A stretch of DNA of 64,000 nt from Bubalus kerabau (taxonomy: Eukaryota; Chordata; Mammalia; Artiodactyla; Bovidae), in the NCBI RefSeq assembly GCF_029407905.1, contig NC_073629.1:52746801-52810800 (forward strand), given 5' to 3'. Position numbers and translations under genes: made by a program. Shown in pieces: positions 21,935 to 33,829 of this stretch (its first letter is position 1; each line of letters begins with the position of its first letter). Under the pieces are notes generated by a model. It was not told the DNA's origin. It made no database searches and was given only the letters and a program-made list of their open reading frames with translations.

Positions 21935-22085
21935 TTCAATACGTGCTCCAAAGACCAACAGCATCATCTGGGAACTGCTTAGAGAGTCAGGTTCTTGGCA
22001 TCACCCCAGGTCTACTCAAATAGAATCCGTAGTTTTAAAAGATTTTACGTGATTTTCATGCACACTGAAGTTTGCGAAACCCTGC
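21935..22085. mobile_element. MER5-like hAT relic
   Basis: GTGCTCCAAAGACCAACAGC, ATCATCTGGGAACTGCTTAG, CACCCCAGGTCTACTCAAAT, then TGCACACTGAAGTTTGCGAA follow the MER5A layout. Confidence 0.75.
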
Positions 22086-22437
22086 CTTACAGCATTTGGC
22101 TGTCTACCTGAAGCATAGCCTTCATTGGATAGGTTTTGGCTCAAGTGATTTGCCGATCAAGGTGGTCTTCAGAGGGACTCAATGATTAGACTGTGCCCAC
22201 TGCTGCTCCAAGAAAACATCGTTTTAAAACAGATATCAAACCTTGGAAAGTAAAGGCATGAACCTGTTTTACAGTGGAAAGTAGTTGCTATCTTTCCTCG
22301 GTTGCTCTCCTATTTCCTAATATGGTTTGTTTTCAGGTGGAATGTCCCATCTTTTTCTTTCATTTAGTGGCACCTACCATGTGTTTACATTTTTTAAAGA
22401 CAAATAGAGAGGACTGCTGTTTTATATTTGTATCCAG
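22086..22437. other. No recognised feature
   Basis: No gene or clear repeat. Confidence 0.35.
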
Positions 22438-24180
22438 TTAGGAAACAAGAGAATGGGAAAGTCTGGATAGCTCTTCAAGAAAATTAGAGATACCAAGGGA
22501 ACATTTTATGCAAAGATGGGCACAATACAGGACAGAAATGGTATGAATCTAGCAGAAGCAGAAGATATTAAGAAGTGGGAAGAATACACAGAAGAACTAT
22601 ACAAAAATGATCGTCACAACCCAGATAATCACAATGGTATGATCACTCACCTAGAGGCAGACATCCTGGAATGTGAAGTCAAGTGGGCCTTAGGAAGCAT
22701 CACTATGAACAAAGCTAGTGGAGGTGATGGAATTCCAGTTGAACTCTTTCAAATCCTAAAAGATGATGCTGTGAAAGTGCTGCACTCAATATGCCAGCAA
22801 ATTTGGAAAACTCAGCAGTGGCCACAGGACTGGAAAAGGTCAGTTTTCATTCCAATCCCAAAGGCAATGCCAAAGAATGCTCAAACTACTGCTCATTGCA
22901 CTCCTCTCACTTGCTAGCAAAGAAATGCTCAAAATTCTCCAAGCCAGGCTTCAACAGTATATGAATCATGAATTTCCAAATGTTCAAGCTGGATTTAGAA
23001 AAGGCAGAGGAACCAGAGATCAAATTGCCAGCATCCGTTGGATCATGGAAAAAGCAAGAGAGTTCCAGAAAAACATCTACTTCTGCTTTATTGACTATGC
23101 CAAAGCCTTTGACTATGTGGATCACAACAAACTGGAAAATTCTTCAAGAGATGGGAATGCCAGACCACCTTACCTGCCTCCTGAGAAATCTGTATGCAGG
23201 TCAGGAAGCAACAGTTAGAACTCAACATGGAACAACAGACTGGTTCCAAATCTGGTTCCAAATTGGGAAAGGAGTATGTCAAAGCTGTATATTGTCACCC
23301 TGCTTATTTAACTGCTATGTAGAGCACATCATGAGAAATGCCGGGCTGGAGGAAGCACAAGCTGGAATCAAGATTTCCAGGAGAAATATCAATAACCTCA
23401 GATATGCAGATGACACCACCCTTATGGCAGAAAGCAAAGAAGAACTAAAGAGCCTCTTCATGAAAGTGAAACAGGAGAGTGAAAAAGTTGGCTTAAACCT
23501 CAACATTCAGAAAACTAAGATCATGGTATCCAGTCCCATCACTTCATGACAAATAGATGGGGAAACAATGGAAACAGTGAGAGACTATTTTTCTGGGCTC
23601 CAAAATCACTGTAGATGGTGACTGCAGCCATGAAATTAAAAGATGCTTGCTCCTTGGAAGAAAAGCTATGACCAACCTAGACAGCATATTAAAAAGCAGA
23701 GACATTACTTTGCCAACAACGGTCTGTCTAGTCAAAGCTATGGTTTTTGCAGTAGTCATGTATGTATGTGAGAGCTGGACTATAAAGAAAGCTGAGTGCT
23801 GAAGCATTGATGCTTTTGAACTGTGGTGTTGGAGAAGACTCTTGAGAATCTCTTGGACTGCAAGGAGGTCCAACCAGTCCATCCTAAAGGAAATCAGTCT
23901 TGAATATTCATTGGAAGGACTGATACTGAAGCTGAAACTCCAATACTTTGGCCACTTGATACGAAGAACTGCCTCATGTGAAAAGACCTTGATGTTGGGA
24001 AAGATTGAAGGCAGGAGGAGAGGGGATGACAGAGGATGAGATGGTTGGATGGCATCACCGACTCAATCAACATGAGTTTGAGTAAACTCCTGGAGTTGGT
24101 GATGGACAGGGAAGTCTGGCGTGCTGCAGTTCATGGGGTCGCAAAGAGTCAGACATGACTGAACGACTGACCTGAACTGA
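22438..24180 (+). mobile_element. BovB LINE, 1.7 kb, sense strand
   Basis: This sense-strand copy starts in the linker upstream of RT (AAACAAGAGAATGGGAAAG), runs through the whole RT region and keeps the 3' end GACTGACCTGAACTGAG. It is 5'-truncated (no endonuclease). It uses the GKIEGRR subtype near 23997-24020. I could not find a clear target-site duplication. Confidence 0.93.
22516..24160 (+). pseudogene. BovB RT-region ORF, frameshifted
   Basis: Three successive plus frames carry the ORF. At 22516-22917 there is the linker (EDIKKWEEYTEELYKND) and the conserved SITMNKASGGDGIPVELFQI stretch. At 22877-23218 there is the RT finger/palm with RKGRGTRDQ and motif A (FIDYAKAFD). At 22968-23549 there is YADD at 23403-23414 and the SPITS end. 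Frame changes lie near 22880 and 23140, and a TGA follows SPITS. BovB RT makes DNA by target-primed reverse transcription in the nucleus. This copy is inactive. Confidence 0.88.
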
Positions 24181-24497
24181 GAACTATTCTGCTTATGAAT
24201 TTGGGGAGAGGGTAGAAACCTAGAGAAAGTAATCACCTGAACTTTCTTTTGACTTAAGCCTTTGAAGCTAGCAAGACACTCCTTTAAAAAGCCGTTTCCC
24301 ATTTGTGACACCAGATGCCTAGCTGCCCTGCCTTTCAGAGAACTTTAGTTTTTCTAAGACAACATCAAACATGTTTGGCAAATGGTGTGGTGATAGGGAT
24401 AAGACATAAGGCTGTTTCTTAGCAGGTCACAGAAGTCCCTCAGTAAGCATCTGGCAGCGGTATGTTAAGAAAGGAAAACACAAAATTTTATATTTTA
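24181..24497. other. No recognised feature
   Basis: No gene or clear repeat. Confidence 0.35.
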
Positions 24498-24621
24498 TAT
24501 TGTATTTTTATTTTTTGACTGCACTGCATGCAGGACTTAGTTCTTTGATCAGAGATTGAACCTGTGCCCCCACTGCAATGGAAGCATGAAGTCTTAACCA
24601 TTAAACTTCCAGGGAAGTCCC
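24498..24621 (-). mobile_element. CHR-type SINE
   Basis: Antisense: GCAGGACTTAGTTCTTTGAT, AGAGATTGAACCTGTGCCCC, then TAACCATTAAACTTCCAGGG and AAGTCCC. Confidence 0.82.
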
Positions 24622-25800
24622 AGGAAAGGAAAATACAGTTTTCTACGAAAGTATTTCTTTATATTTTCAGAACTGGATTAGAAATTTCAAGCCTCATTCA
24701 AAAACTTTTTTTAAAAAATCGCTAAGGTAATAAACTTTCTAGACTTTTAGCAGTAATACTAGATGCTAAGATACATGGAACTATATCAAAATTTTGAATG
24801 AATGTAAATTAGCATTCAAATACTAATTAGCATAAATTTGCAATTCAAATAAATTAGCATTCTATTCATACTAAGTTAAACAAGTGGAATCAAAATGTCA
24901 TAAATTTGGAAAATACAATATTATAAATGGTAGTTCTTTGGAAAGCAATCGAGCAAAAAGTACTGGGTTAGACATTCTCTTTGTTCAATATCCACTTTAC
25001 TCTGCACCCTGAGAGGCTAATCCCTACTGACTCGACCACATCACCCAGGATCTCTTACCCTCTAGACTCTGGATGAGATTGGCTAACCACCGGGGAAGGA
25101 TGAAGAGGAAAGAGAAGTTGGGGTTTTGTTTTCCCAGCTCCTTCCCTGCTGAGTTCCAAATTGACTGACCATGTTCCCTACCTTGGGCCACAGTAACCCA
25201 TAACTCCTCTCCCTCAGTTTTCACTCTCACCAGGTCCCAAGAACAGCTCCTCCATTCACCTTGGGTCAGGAAAATGGAGCAGGTTCCCTGTCCCATCGCC
25301 CCATTCTTCCTGCTGCTGTTGGTCCCCCCAGCAGTTTCATTAACTCTTTAATTTTCCTCCCATCTTTGTAAATAGTCCTTCACTAAACTCCCCTCAATTA
25401 CCCCTTTTCACTGTGCTTTTCTTTTCCTTTCTTTTCCAGGACATTAGCCCTTTAAAACTTTTTTTTTCCCCCAAAGTAATTCTCCTTCTAAGATTCTCAC
25501 AAATATTCAGAGCTGCAAAGATACATGACCCCACCTCCAGTGGTGAACCCAGTTCCCCAAGTTTTTTTCCCTGGCTGTAGTTAATGGAGAGTAGCCACAT
25601 GACCTAAGCGTATTCAGTCAGGGTGAATTTCAGGTCTCAGTCAACTAGCTTGGAAATTCCCTGTCAATTGGGGGATGCTTTCTGTCTTGCAGAACAGGAG
25701 GCACAGTGGGGAAAGGGAAAGAAATTGGATCTGTGATGACAGTCACAGGTTCCATTAAACCCCATGCTACCCCTCCCCTCCCACTTTTTAAGATTTTTTT
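24622..25800. other. Mixed DNA, possible LTR-like relic
   Basis: TTAGCAT-type motifs recur at 24800-24870. From about 25000 to 25410 the sequence, ending in TTTGTAAATAGTCCTTCACT and AAACTCCCCTCAATTACCCC, resembles a common old mammalian repeat that I could not name. No gene is seen. Confidence 0.35.
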
Positions 25801-25804
25801 TTTA

Positions 25805-25969
25805 TGTGGATCATTTTAAGGTCTTTATTGGATTTGTTATAGTATTGTTTCTATTTCACATTTTGGTGTTTTGGCCACGAGGCATGTGGGATCTTAGCTC
25901 CTTGACCAGAAATTGAACTTGTACCCCCTGCATTAGAAGGTCTTAACCACTGGACCACCAGGAAGTCCC
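25805..25969 (-). mobile_element. CHR-type SINE
   Basis: GAGGCATGTGGGATCTTAGC, TGACCAGAAATTGAACTTGT, then TTAACCACTGGACCACCAGG and AAGTCCCT read as the antisense CHR head. Confidence 0.85.
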
Positions 25970-25979
25970 TACCCTCCCC

Positions 25980-26960
25980 GACTTTAAAAAAGTTTTATTG
26001 AGGTATAATGATATAAAATAAGCTGCACCTAAATTGCATAATTTAATGAGTGTATGTGTATCCTGTATAACCATCATTACAAATAAGACAGTGAACTTCT
26101 CCCTTCAGAAGTTTTCTCTTGTGTCTTTGTAATCACTCACTCCCACCTGTCTCATTCCCCAGGCAACATCTGATACACTTTCTTTCACTATAGACTAACT
26201 GTGTTTTCTGAGTTTTATATAAATAGAATGCACTTTTTATATAAATAAGTGCACTTTTTTGATCTGGCTTCTTTCATTTGGCATAGTTATTTTAAAAATT
26301 TGTTCATGTGGTATATATCAAAATTTCATTCCATTTTATTGCTGAGCAGTGTGCTATTGTATGGATATACCACAATTGTTGATCCATGCACCTGTTGATG
26401 AACATTTGGGTTGTTTCTAGTTTGGGGCTATGATGAGTAAAATTGCTATGATCACTTCTATGGACATATATTTCCTTTTCTTAAGATAAATACCTAGAAG
26501 TAGAAAGGCTTGTATAATGCAGTAAGTATATGTTGAACTTTAAGAAACTGCCAAACCATTTTCCTAAGTGATTGTACCATTTTACATGCCACCAACAGTT
26601 TACAAGAATTCCAGTTCCTCTACATCCTTGCCAGGACTTGGTATGATCAGTCTTTTTCATTTTTGTCATTATAATCAGTGTATAGTAGTATCTCATTGTC
26701 CATTTTCCTAATGACTTATGATGCAGAGCATATTTTCATATGTTTATATTTGAATGCCAAACGTATAACTTTTTCATAATGTGTTCAAACCTTTCGTTCA
26801 TTAAAAACAATTAGGTTGTTTTCTTATTGAGTTTTGAGAGTTCGTCATGTATTTTAGACACATAAGGCTTTTATCAGGTATTTGATTTGCAAATATTTTC
26901 TCCCAGCCTGTGGCTGGGCTTTTCATTTACTTGACGTATGAGTTATAGGAGCCAGTAAAT
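25980..26960 (-). mobile_element. Old L1 3' UTR region, antisense
   Basis: TTTTATTGAGGTATAATGAT, GTATAACCATCATTACAAAT, TCATTTGGCATAGTTATTTT, ATTTGGGTTGTTTCTAGTTT, GCCACCAACAGTTTACAAGA and TCTCCCAGCCTGTGGCTGGG form a collinear antisense L1 3' end of an old (L1M-type) subfamily. Confidence 0.85.
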
Positions 26961-26989
26961 CTTCTTTATTATTTAAGGCAGTTTGAGGC

Positions 26990-27085
26990 CTAAATTTACA
27001 AGTTTATTTATAATACTGAAAATCTGGAAACAACCTATATGTTCAACAGAAAGGCATGGTTAAATAAAGAATGAAACATCAAATG
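26990..27085 (+). mobile_element. Short L1 ORF2-end trace
   Basis: AGTTTATTTATAATACTGAA, AATCTGGAAACAACCTATAT, then GGTTAAATAAAGAATGAAAC resembles the sense strand of the L1 ORF2 end, degraded. Confidence 0.5.
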
Positions 27086-27503
27086 GGTGATTGTACAAAC
27101 AATGTAAAAAATGAGGAAGAAAGAAGCAACCCCTAACATACAAGAGCTAGCCTTGTACTGTTGGCGAGGCCATTCTGTTCTCCTGTTCAACATAAGCAAT
27201 TTCACAAAACAGCAACATCTGAAAGGCCAGTCTGTGGCCAGGATGCATCAAGACAAACACAAGTCCACTCTATTCTTATGTCTGGACAAAACACGAATCT
27301 TGTCAATATCACAGAAACATTCCCTGGTCCTGGTTAGACCCGTGAATGACAGCTTGACAGAATGACAGCTTCATTCCTGCACCTCCCCTGCTCTCCCCTT
27401 CATTTCACCTCACCTTACCTCATCTCTGCCTCCACCATCATATTTCCTTCTCTGACTCTGAGTCTTCTGCCTCCCTGTTATAAGGACCCTGTGACTACAT
27501 TGG
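27086..27503. other. No recognised gene
   Basis: Single-copy-looking DNA with a pyrimidine-rich part at about 27370-27480. The frame at 27111-27365 has no domain. Confidence 0.35.
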
Positions 27504-27515
27504 ATCTACCAGGAT

Positions 27516-30324
27516 CAGTTCAGTTCAGTTCAATTGCTCAGTTGTGTCCAACCCTTTGAGACCCCATGAAGTGCAGTATGCCAGGCCTCCCTGTCCATAA
27601 CCTACTCCTGGAGCCTACCCAAACCCATGTTCATTGAGTCAGTGATGGCATCCAAACGTATCATCCTCTGACATCCCCTTCGTCTCCTGCCCTCAATCTT
27701 TCCCAGCATCAGGGTCTCTTCAAATGAGTCAGCTCTTTGCATCAGGTGGCCAAAGTATTGGAGTTTCCGCTTCAACATCAGTCCTTCCAATGAACACCCA
27801 GGACTGATCTCCTTTAGGATGGACTGGTTGGATCTCCTTGCAGTCCAAGGGACTCTCAAGAGTCTTCTCCAACACCACAGTTCAAAATTCTTTGGCGCTC
27901 AGCTTTCTTTATAGTCCAACTCTCACATCCATACATGACTACTGGAAAAACCATAGTCTTGATTAGATGGACCTTTGTTAACAAAGTAATGTCTCTGCTT
28001 TTTGCTGTCTAGGTTGGTTATAACTTTCCTTCCAAAGAGTAAGGGTCTTTTAATTTCATGGCTGCAATCACCATTTGAAATGATTTTGGAGCCCTGAAAA
28101 ATAAAGTCAGCCACTGTTTCGCCATCTATTTGCCATGAAGTGATGATGGACCAGATGCCATGATCTTAGTTTTATGAATGTTGAGCTTTAAGCCAACTTT
28201 TTCACTCTCTTCTTTCACTTTCATCAAGAGGCTCTTTAGTTCTTCTTTACTTTCTCCCATAAGGGTGGTGTCATCTGCATATCTGAGGTTATTGATATTT
28301 CTCCTGGCAATCTTGATTCCAGCTTGTACTTCCTCCAGCCCAGCATTTCTCATGATGTACTCTGCATAGAAGTTAAATAAGCAGGGTGACAATATACAGC
28401 CTTTTCCTATTTGGAACCAGTCTGTTGTTCCATGTCAAGTTCTGTTTCTTTCTGACTTGCATACAGGTTTCTCAAAAGGCAGGTAAGGTAGTCTGGTATT
28501 TCCATCTCTTTCAAAATTTTCCACAGTTTATTGTGACCCACACAGTCAAAGGCTTTGGCATAGTCAATAAAGCAGAAATAGATGTTTTTCTGGAACTCTC
28601 TTGCTTTTTCCATGATCCAGCGGATGTTGGCAATTTGATCTCTGGTTCCTCTGCCTTTTCTAAAACCAGCTTGAACATCAGGAAGTTCACGGTTCACATA
28701 TTGCTGAAGCCTGGCTTGGAGAATTTTGAGCATTACTTTACTAGTGTGTGAGATGAGTGCAATTGTGGGTAGTTTGAGCATTCTTTGGCATTGCCTTTCT
28801 TTGGGATTGGAATGAAAACTGACCTTTTCCAGTCCTGTGGCCACTGCTGAGTTTTCCAAATTGGCTGGCATATTGAGTACAGCACAGTCACCCAGCATCA
28901 TCTTTCAGGATTTGAAATAGCTCAACTGGAATTCCATAACCTCCACTAGCTTTGTTCATAGTGATGCTTCCTGAGGCCCACCCGACTTCACATTCAAGGA
29001 TGTCTTGCTCTAGGTGAGTGTGAGTGATCACACCATCGTGATTATCTGGGTTTTGAAGATCTTTTTTGTACAGTTCTTCTGTGTATTCTTGCCACCTCTT
29101 CTTAATATCTTCTGCTTCTGTTAGGTCCCTACCATTTCTGTCCTTTATTGAGCCCATCTTTGCATAAAATATTCCCTTGGTATCTCTAATTTTCTTGAAG
29201 AGATCTCTAGTCTTTCCCATTCTTTTGTTTTCCTCTATTTCTTTGCATTGATCACTGAGGAAGGCTTTCTTATCTCTCCTTGCTATTCTTTGGAACTCTG
29301 CATTCAAATGGGTATATCATTCCTTTTCTCCTTTGCTTTTCACTTCTTTTCACAGCTGTTTGTAAGTCCTCCTCAGACACCATTTTGCTTGTTTTTCATT
29401 TCTTTCTCTTGGGGATGGTCTTGATCCCTCTCTCCTGTACAATGTTATGAACATCTGTCCATAATTCATCAGGGACTCTGTCTATCAGATCTAGTCCCTT
29501 AAATCTATTTTCACTCCCACTGTATAGTCATAAGGGATTTGATTTAGCTCATATCTGAATGGTCTAGTGGTTTTCCCCACTTTCTTCAGTTTAAGTCTGT
29601 TTGGCAATAAGGAGTTCATTATCTGAGCCACAGTCAGCTCCTGGTCTTGTTTTTGCTGACTGTATAGAGCTTCCCATCTTTGGCTGCAAAGAATATAATC
29701 CATCTGATTTCAGTGTTGACCATCTGGTGATGTCCATGTGTAGAGTCTTCTCTTGTGTTGTTGGAAGAGGGTGTGTGCTATGACCAGTGAGTTCTCTTGG
29801 CAGAACTCTATTAGCCTTTGCCCTGTTTCATTCTGTACTCCAAAGCCAAATTTGCCTGTTACTCCAAGTATTTCTTGACTTCCTACTTTTGCATTCCAGT
29901 CCCCTATAATGAAAAGGACATCTTTTTGGGGTGTTAGTTCTAAAAGGTCTTGTAGGTTTTCATAGAACTGTTCAACTTCAGCTTCTTCAGCATTACTGGT
30001 CAGGGCATAGACTTGGATTACCGTGATGTTGAATGGTTTGCCTTGGAAACGAACAGAGATCTCAAAAAATGAACAGATTTTTGAGATTGCATCCAAGTAC
30101 TGCATTTGGGACTCTTTTCTTGACTATGATGGCTACTCCATTTCTTCTAAGGGTTTCTTGCCCACAGTAGTAGATATAATGGTCATCTGAGTTAAATTCA
30201 CCCATTCCAGTCCATCTTAGTTTGCTGATTCCTAGAATGTCGACGTTTACTCTTGCCATTTCCTGTTTGATCACTTCCAGTTTGCCTTGATTCAGGGACC
30301 TAACATTCCAGGTTCTTATGCAAT
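27516..30324 (-). mobile_element. Nearly full-length BovB LINE with 12-bp TSD
   Basis: This is the longest element here, 2.8 kb against about 3.2 kb for full BovB. A perfect ATCTACCAGGAT lies at 27504-27515 and 30325-30336. Its 3' tail is at 27516 and its 5' end at 30324, reading GCATAAGAACCTGGAATGTT in sense. Endonuclease, linker, RT and C-terminal regions appear in order on the minus strand. Several frameshifts and stops show it is not active. Confidence 0.96.
28126..30274 (-). pseudogene. BovB endonuclease-RT ORF, broken
   Basis: The endonuclease begins at 30274 with NVDILGISKLRWTGMG. It continues in the frame 29710-30105 with VIQVYALTSN and GDWNAKVGSQE, and near 29600-29700. The linker is at 28888-29307. 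RT motif A (FIDYAKAFD) sits in the frame 28407-28901 and YADD is at 28270-28281. The family's enzyme nicks DNA through an APE-type fold and primes reverse transcription on the nick. At about 29618-29626 the endonuclease SDH motif reads SDN (TCAGATAAT), so the expected catalytic His is Asn. Frame breaks near 30080, 29700, 29480 and 28890 also silence it. Confidence 0.88.
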
Positions 30325-30336
30325 ATCTACCAGGAT

Positions 30337-31790
30337 AATCCAGGCTTATTTCCCTATCTCAATATCCTAACATTCCCCACCCCCCACTGCCCCTGCTGTT
30401 TACTAGAATTTTATTTTCTAAAATTTTCTAGACAAAATAGAACAGCAACATCCAACAAGATGTTCTTTGCTTCTGCAGTTCATTATTTTTTCACATCCAG
30501 GAGACTAACTAGTTGAGTGTCATTTCTTTGTGCCAAAGTTTAAGACTTTTAGAGTCAGATAATGAGCTCCTTGAGGGCAGGAACCACATCTTATTTATTG
30601 AGATCCTTAACCACATCCACAAAGTTTCACCATTTGAGGCAACATATTCACAGGTTTCTGGGCTTAGGGCATGGATATCTTTGAGGGAGGCACAGAAGTC
30701 TACCACACCATATACTTATATGGAGATTAAAGAAGAGAATATATGTAAAATGTTTAGTCTGATAAAATAATATTAAGCTTATGAATTTGAAGTGCATAAA
30801 ATAAGAATTTTTATCTATGGCTTGCCATCATCTTTTCTTTGACACACTCCTTGTATTCTATCTGCCACCTATGTAGAGAGAAGGGTTGTGAGGTAGGAGG
30901 AAACATGGAGTAAAAAAAAGTTGGTAAATTGCTAAGATTCATCTGTGCAACACCTGCAAACAGTTTCACTGTGGCCCAAATACAACTCATCAGTGTAACT
31001 TGTCGGCTTCACTGTTCACTTCCACTCTAATAGATCTTCAAATTGAGATCCTATTTTCTGAGTGAGTGTGAGGGTCTCATCTGGGACCCCCTCTTGGCTT
31101 TTCTTTGTACTCTTCCTCTCTTCCTTTCTTTTTTCCTTAAAATTCCTGGGGAGAAGGCCCAGAAGTGCCAGGAGGGGGAGCATGCCTTCAGGTTAGGAGC
31201 ATAGTTGGGACTGGCATCCTAAAATTAGAGACTGCTTATTTGGGTTGGGCAGCACCAACCCAATCCCACCCGGCAATGGGAAGCAAATATTTTGTGTTAC
31301 CCCATGAGCATTTCCAAGGGCTGGAGAGTGAAATTGAAGGTTGAGGGAGTCTAGCTTGGTTCATCTGAGCAGAGCCAGCTGGTCCTCTCACAGTCCTCCA
31401 TAGCTGTGCATAGGCAAGGCTGTAACTCATCAACTCTTAAAATGACAAGAAGCGGACCGCGTCCAGTGTCTTAAAGTCAGGAAGGAAATTCTTTTAAAAT
31501 GCTGGGAAAAATGTAAGAATGTATTCTGCAAAGGAGGATCAGGAGGTCCCCAGAGGGGAGCTGTGCCTCATTTTGTGAAATGATTTCTGGAAGTTAGAAA
31601 TGTGGACCTTGTGGGAACCAGGGACTAGCATCAAAGGATCAGAATGAGCACTAAAGAAAGGAAGTCACTTTCTTAGAAGAAAAGGGAGCCATTCATTTTA
31701 AATTATGAGCAGATGTGGTATATCTGGACCAGTCCTGACATATAGTTAGGAAACGTTAATCAGTCCTGGCACTTACCATGGATCAATAAT
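30337..31790. other. Low-repeat stretch with a small L2 end
   Basis: The only repeat I recognise is an L2 3' end at about 30555-30605 (AATGAGCTCCTTGAGGGCAG, CCACATCTTATTTATTGAG), plus sense. Frames at 30509-30706, 30513-30770 and 31236-31433 have no domains. A 7-bp stem (GGGTTGG/CCAACCC) lies near 31242-31262. Confidence 0.45.
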
Positions 31791-32133
31791 TGTAAGGATC
31801 ACCAGTTATTGAGTTACTGCTATGTTTAGTACTTGTTCTTATTTAGGTTATCTTTAATTCTCAAAAAATCCTGCAGAATAATACATTTTATTCTTGTTTT
31901 GCTCTATATGCACGTCTCAGTTTCAGTTTTCTTTATCTTTAAAACTGAAATGCTAATGGCTGTCTTATAATCTTGCTGGGAGAATTGAATTTAAAAGTAT
32001 TTCAAAGTCCCTGACATTTATATTTGTAACATTATTGTTGAATTGAGCAGAACGGATGAGGATGTGAAAAATATTTTGATCAGTTGTTTCATTTGGCAAT
32101 TATATTGAGTGCCTGCCACATTCTGGTCCAATA
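31791..32133. mobile_element. Degraded MIR pieces
   Basis: An antisense-looking piece (31800-31890) lies before a plus-sense MIR core (CAGTTTCAGTTTTCTTTATC, then CTGGGAGAATTGAATTTAAA) at about 31915-32030, with a further antisense end (ATTGAGTGCCTGCCACATTC) at 32105-32130. All are weak. Confidence 0.45.
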
Positions 32134-32144
32134 CAAACAGAATT

Positions 32145-33029
32145 TTTTTTTTTTTTTTTTTAGGTCACTCACTGATGGAGTCACGTTTTAGTTTTTTATT
32201 TTTATTTTTTTAATTTTATTTTATTTTTAAACTTTACAAAATTGTATTAGTTTTGCCAAATATCAAAATGAATCTGCCACAGGTATATATGTGTTCCCCA
32301 TCCTGAACCCTCCTCCCTCCTCCCTCCCCATTCCATCCCTCTGGGTCGTCCCAGTGCACTAGCCCCAAGCATCCAGTATTGTGCATTGAACCTGGACTGG
32401 CAACTCATTTCATACATGATATTTTACATGTTTCAATGCCATTCTCCCAAATCTTCCCACCCTCTCCCTCTCCCACAGAGTCCATAAGACTGTTCTATAC
32501 ATCAGTGTCTCTTTTGCTGTCTCGTACACAGGGTTATTGTTATCATCTTTCTAAATTCCATATATATGCATTAGTATACTGTATTGGTGTTTTTCTTTCT
32601 GGCTTACTTCACTCTGTATAATAGGCTCCAGTTTCATCCACCTCATTAGAACTGATTCAAATGTATTCTTTTTAATGGCTGAGTAATACTCCATTGTGTA
32701 TATGTCCCACAGCTTTCTTATCCATTCATCTGCTGATGGACATCTAGGTTGCTTCCATGTCCTGGCTATTATAAACAGTGCTGCGATGAACATTGGGGTA
32801 CACGTGTCTCTTTCCCTTCGGTTTCCTCAGTGTGTATGCCCAGCAGTGGGATTGCTGGATCATAAGGCAGTTTTATTTCCAGTTTTTTAAGGAATCTCCA
32901 CACTGTTCTCCATAGTGGCTGTACTAGTTTGCATTCCCACCAACAGTGTAAGAGGGTTCCCTTTTCTCCACACCATCTCCAGCATTTATTACTTGTAGAC
33001 TTTTGGATCACAGCCATTCTGACTGGTGT
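32145..33029 (-). mobile_element. 5'-truncated artiodactyl L1 with double tail
   Basis: An L1_BT-type 3' end in antisense, flanked by CAAACAGAATT at 32134-32144 and 33030-33040. Next to the left duplicate is a 19-T run (32143-32161), then 30 bp of non-L1 sequence (32162-32191), then a second T-rich tail and the L1 3' UTR. The pattern fits an L1 3' transduction. The ORF2 C-terminal part is at its right end. Confidence 0.95.
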
Positions 33030-33032
33030 CAA
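32551..33032 (-). pseudogene. L1 ORF2 C-terminal fragment
   Basis: Two minus frames: 32769-33032 with CGEKGTLLHCWWECKLVQPL and LPYDPAIPLLGIH, then 32551-32793 with WKQPRCPSADEWI and YYSAIKKNTFESVLM, ending IYGI. A frameshift lies near 32780. They cover only the cysteine-rich C-terminus of ORF2. There is no endonuclease or RT. Confidence 0.9.
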
Positions 33033-33040
33033 ACAGAATT

Positions 33041-33290
33041 AAATATAGCTTGACTTTAGGATGCTCATGGTAATGAAGGGAATATAGACCAAAAATTCAC
33101 TAATCAGACAAGAAAGTTATTGATTAGAACTTAACATTATATATATTTAGTTTAAGGTGCTAAACATGTTCTTTGAAAACCAAGAAGCAGAGAAGTGAAC
33201 TCATAAAAGGAGCAAGCAGAAATTGGGGTGTCTGTGTGTAAGACATCCAGTCTATTCATTTGGGTCAGGGAATAACTGCCAGTACTATAT
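33041..33290. other. No recognised feature
   Basis: Nothing recognisable. Confidence 0.35.
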
Positions 33291-33530
33291 GTTAGAAAAA
33301 TTCTATGCTTCCAGGAATGGGAATGGACAGGCAGGAGCTAAATCATATCAGCTTTCTAAGAAGTTTAAATTTTATGGTAAAAGTAATGGGGAGCAATTAG
33401 GGGGTTTTATAAAAGATGTACTCACTTTAGATTTATGGTTTAGAAAGATTACATCAGTAATAATGTGGAAGAGGGAAGTACACTATTAGATGCAGGCTGA
33501 GTTGGGAAACTAAGAGGAAGAAGGATAGAG
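33291..33530 (-). mobile_element. L2 relic, antisense
   Basis: TAAATTTTATGGTAAAAGTA, ATGGGGAGCAATTAGGGGGT, then AGAAAGATTACATCAGTAAT resembles antisense L2 3' sequence. The plus frame at 33223-33489 through it is accidental. Confidence 0.55.
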
Positions 33531-33544
33531 TAGTCATTTGAAAT

Positions 33545-33805
33545 AGCTCTGGAGACAAACGCCTAGGCCTGGGTTTTCCAACTTTCTCATTTTCTAGCTG
33601 TATGGCCATGGACAATTTACTTAGCCTCTTTGTGCCTCAGTCTTGTCATCTGTGAAATGGGGATAAATCTAGTAACTACCTCATAGGATTGATGTGACAA
33701 TGAAAAGAGTTAATATAGAGATACTGTAAACAGCACAATGCCTGCCACTTAAGGAGGCCCCAATAAACATTAGCTTGTTTTGCTATTATTTTTATTATTA
33801 TTAAT
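33545..33805 (+). mobile_element. MIR SINE, well preserved
   Basis: TCATTTTCTAGCTGTATGGC, TTTACTTAGCCTCTTTGTGC, ATCTGTGAAATGGGGATAAA, then GCACAATGCCTGCCACTTAA and AATAAACATTAGC cover most of MIR in order. Confidence 0.88.
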
Positions 33806-33829
33806 ATACCACATTAGTGCAAAAGAGAA

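Noticed and set aside
28126..30274. Reverse transcriptase frames taken as a host gene or a bacterial-type RT system
   Set aside because: They match BovB LINE coding sequence, carry BovB 3' tails and target duplicates, and are frameshifted.
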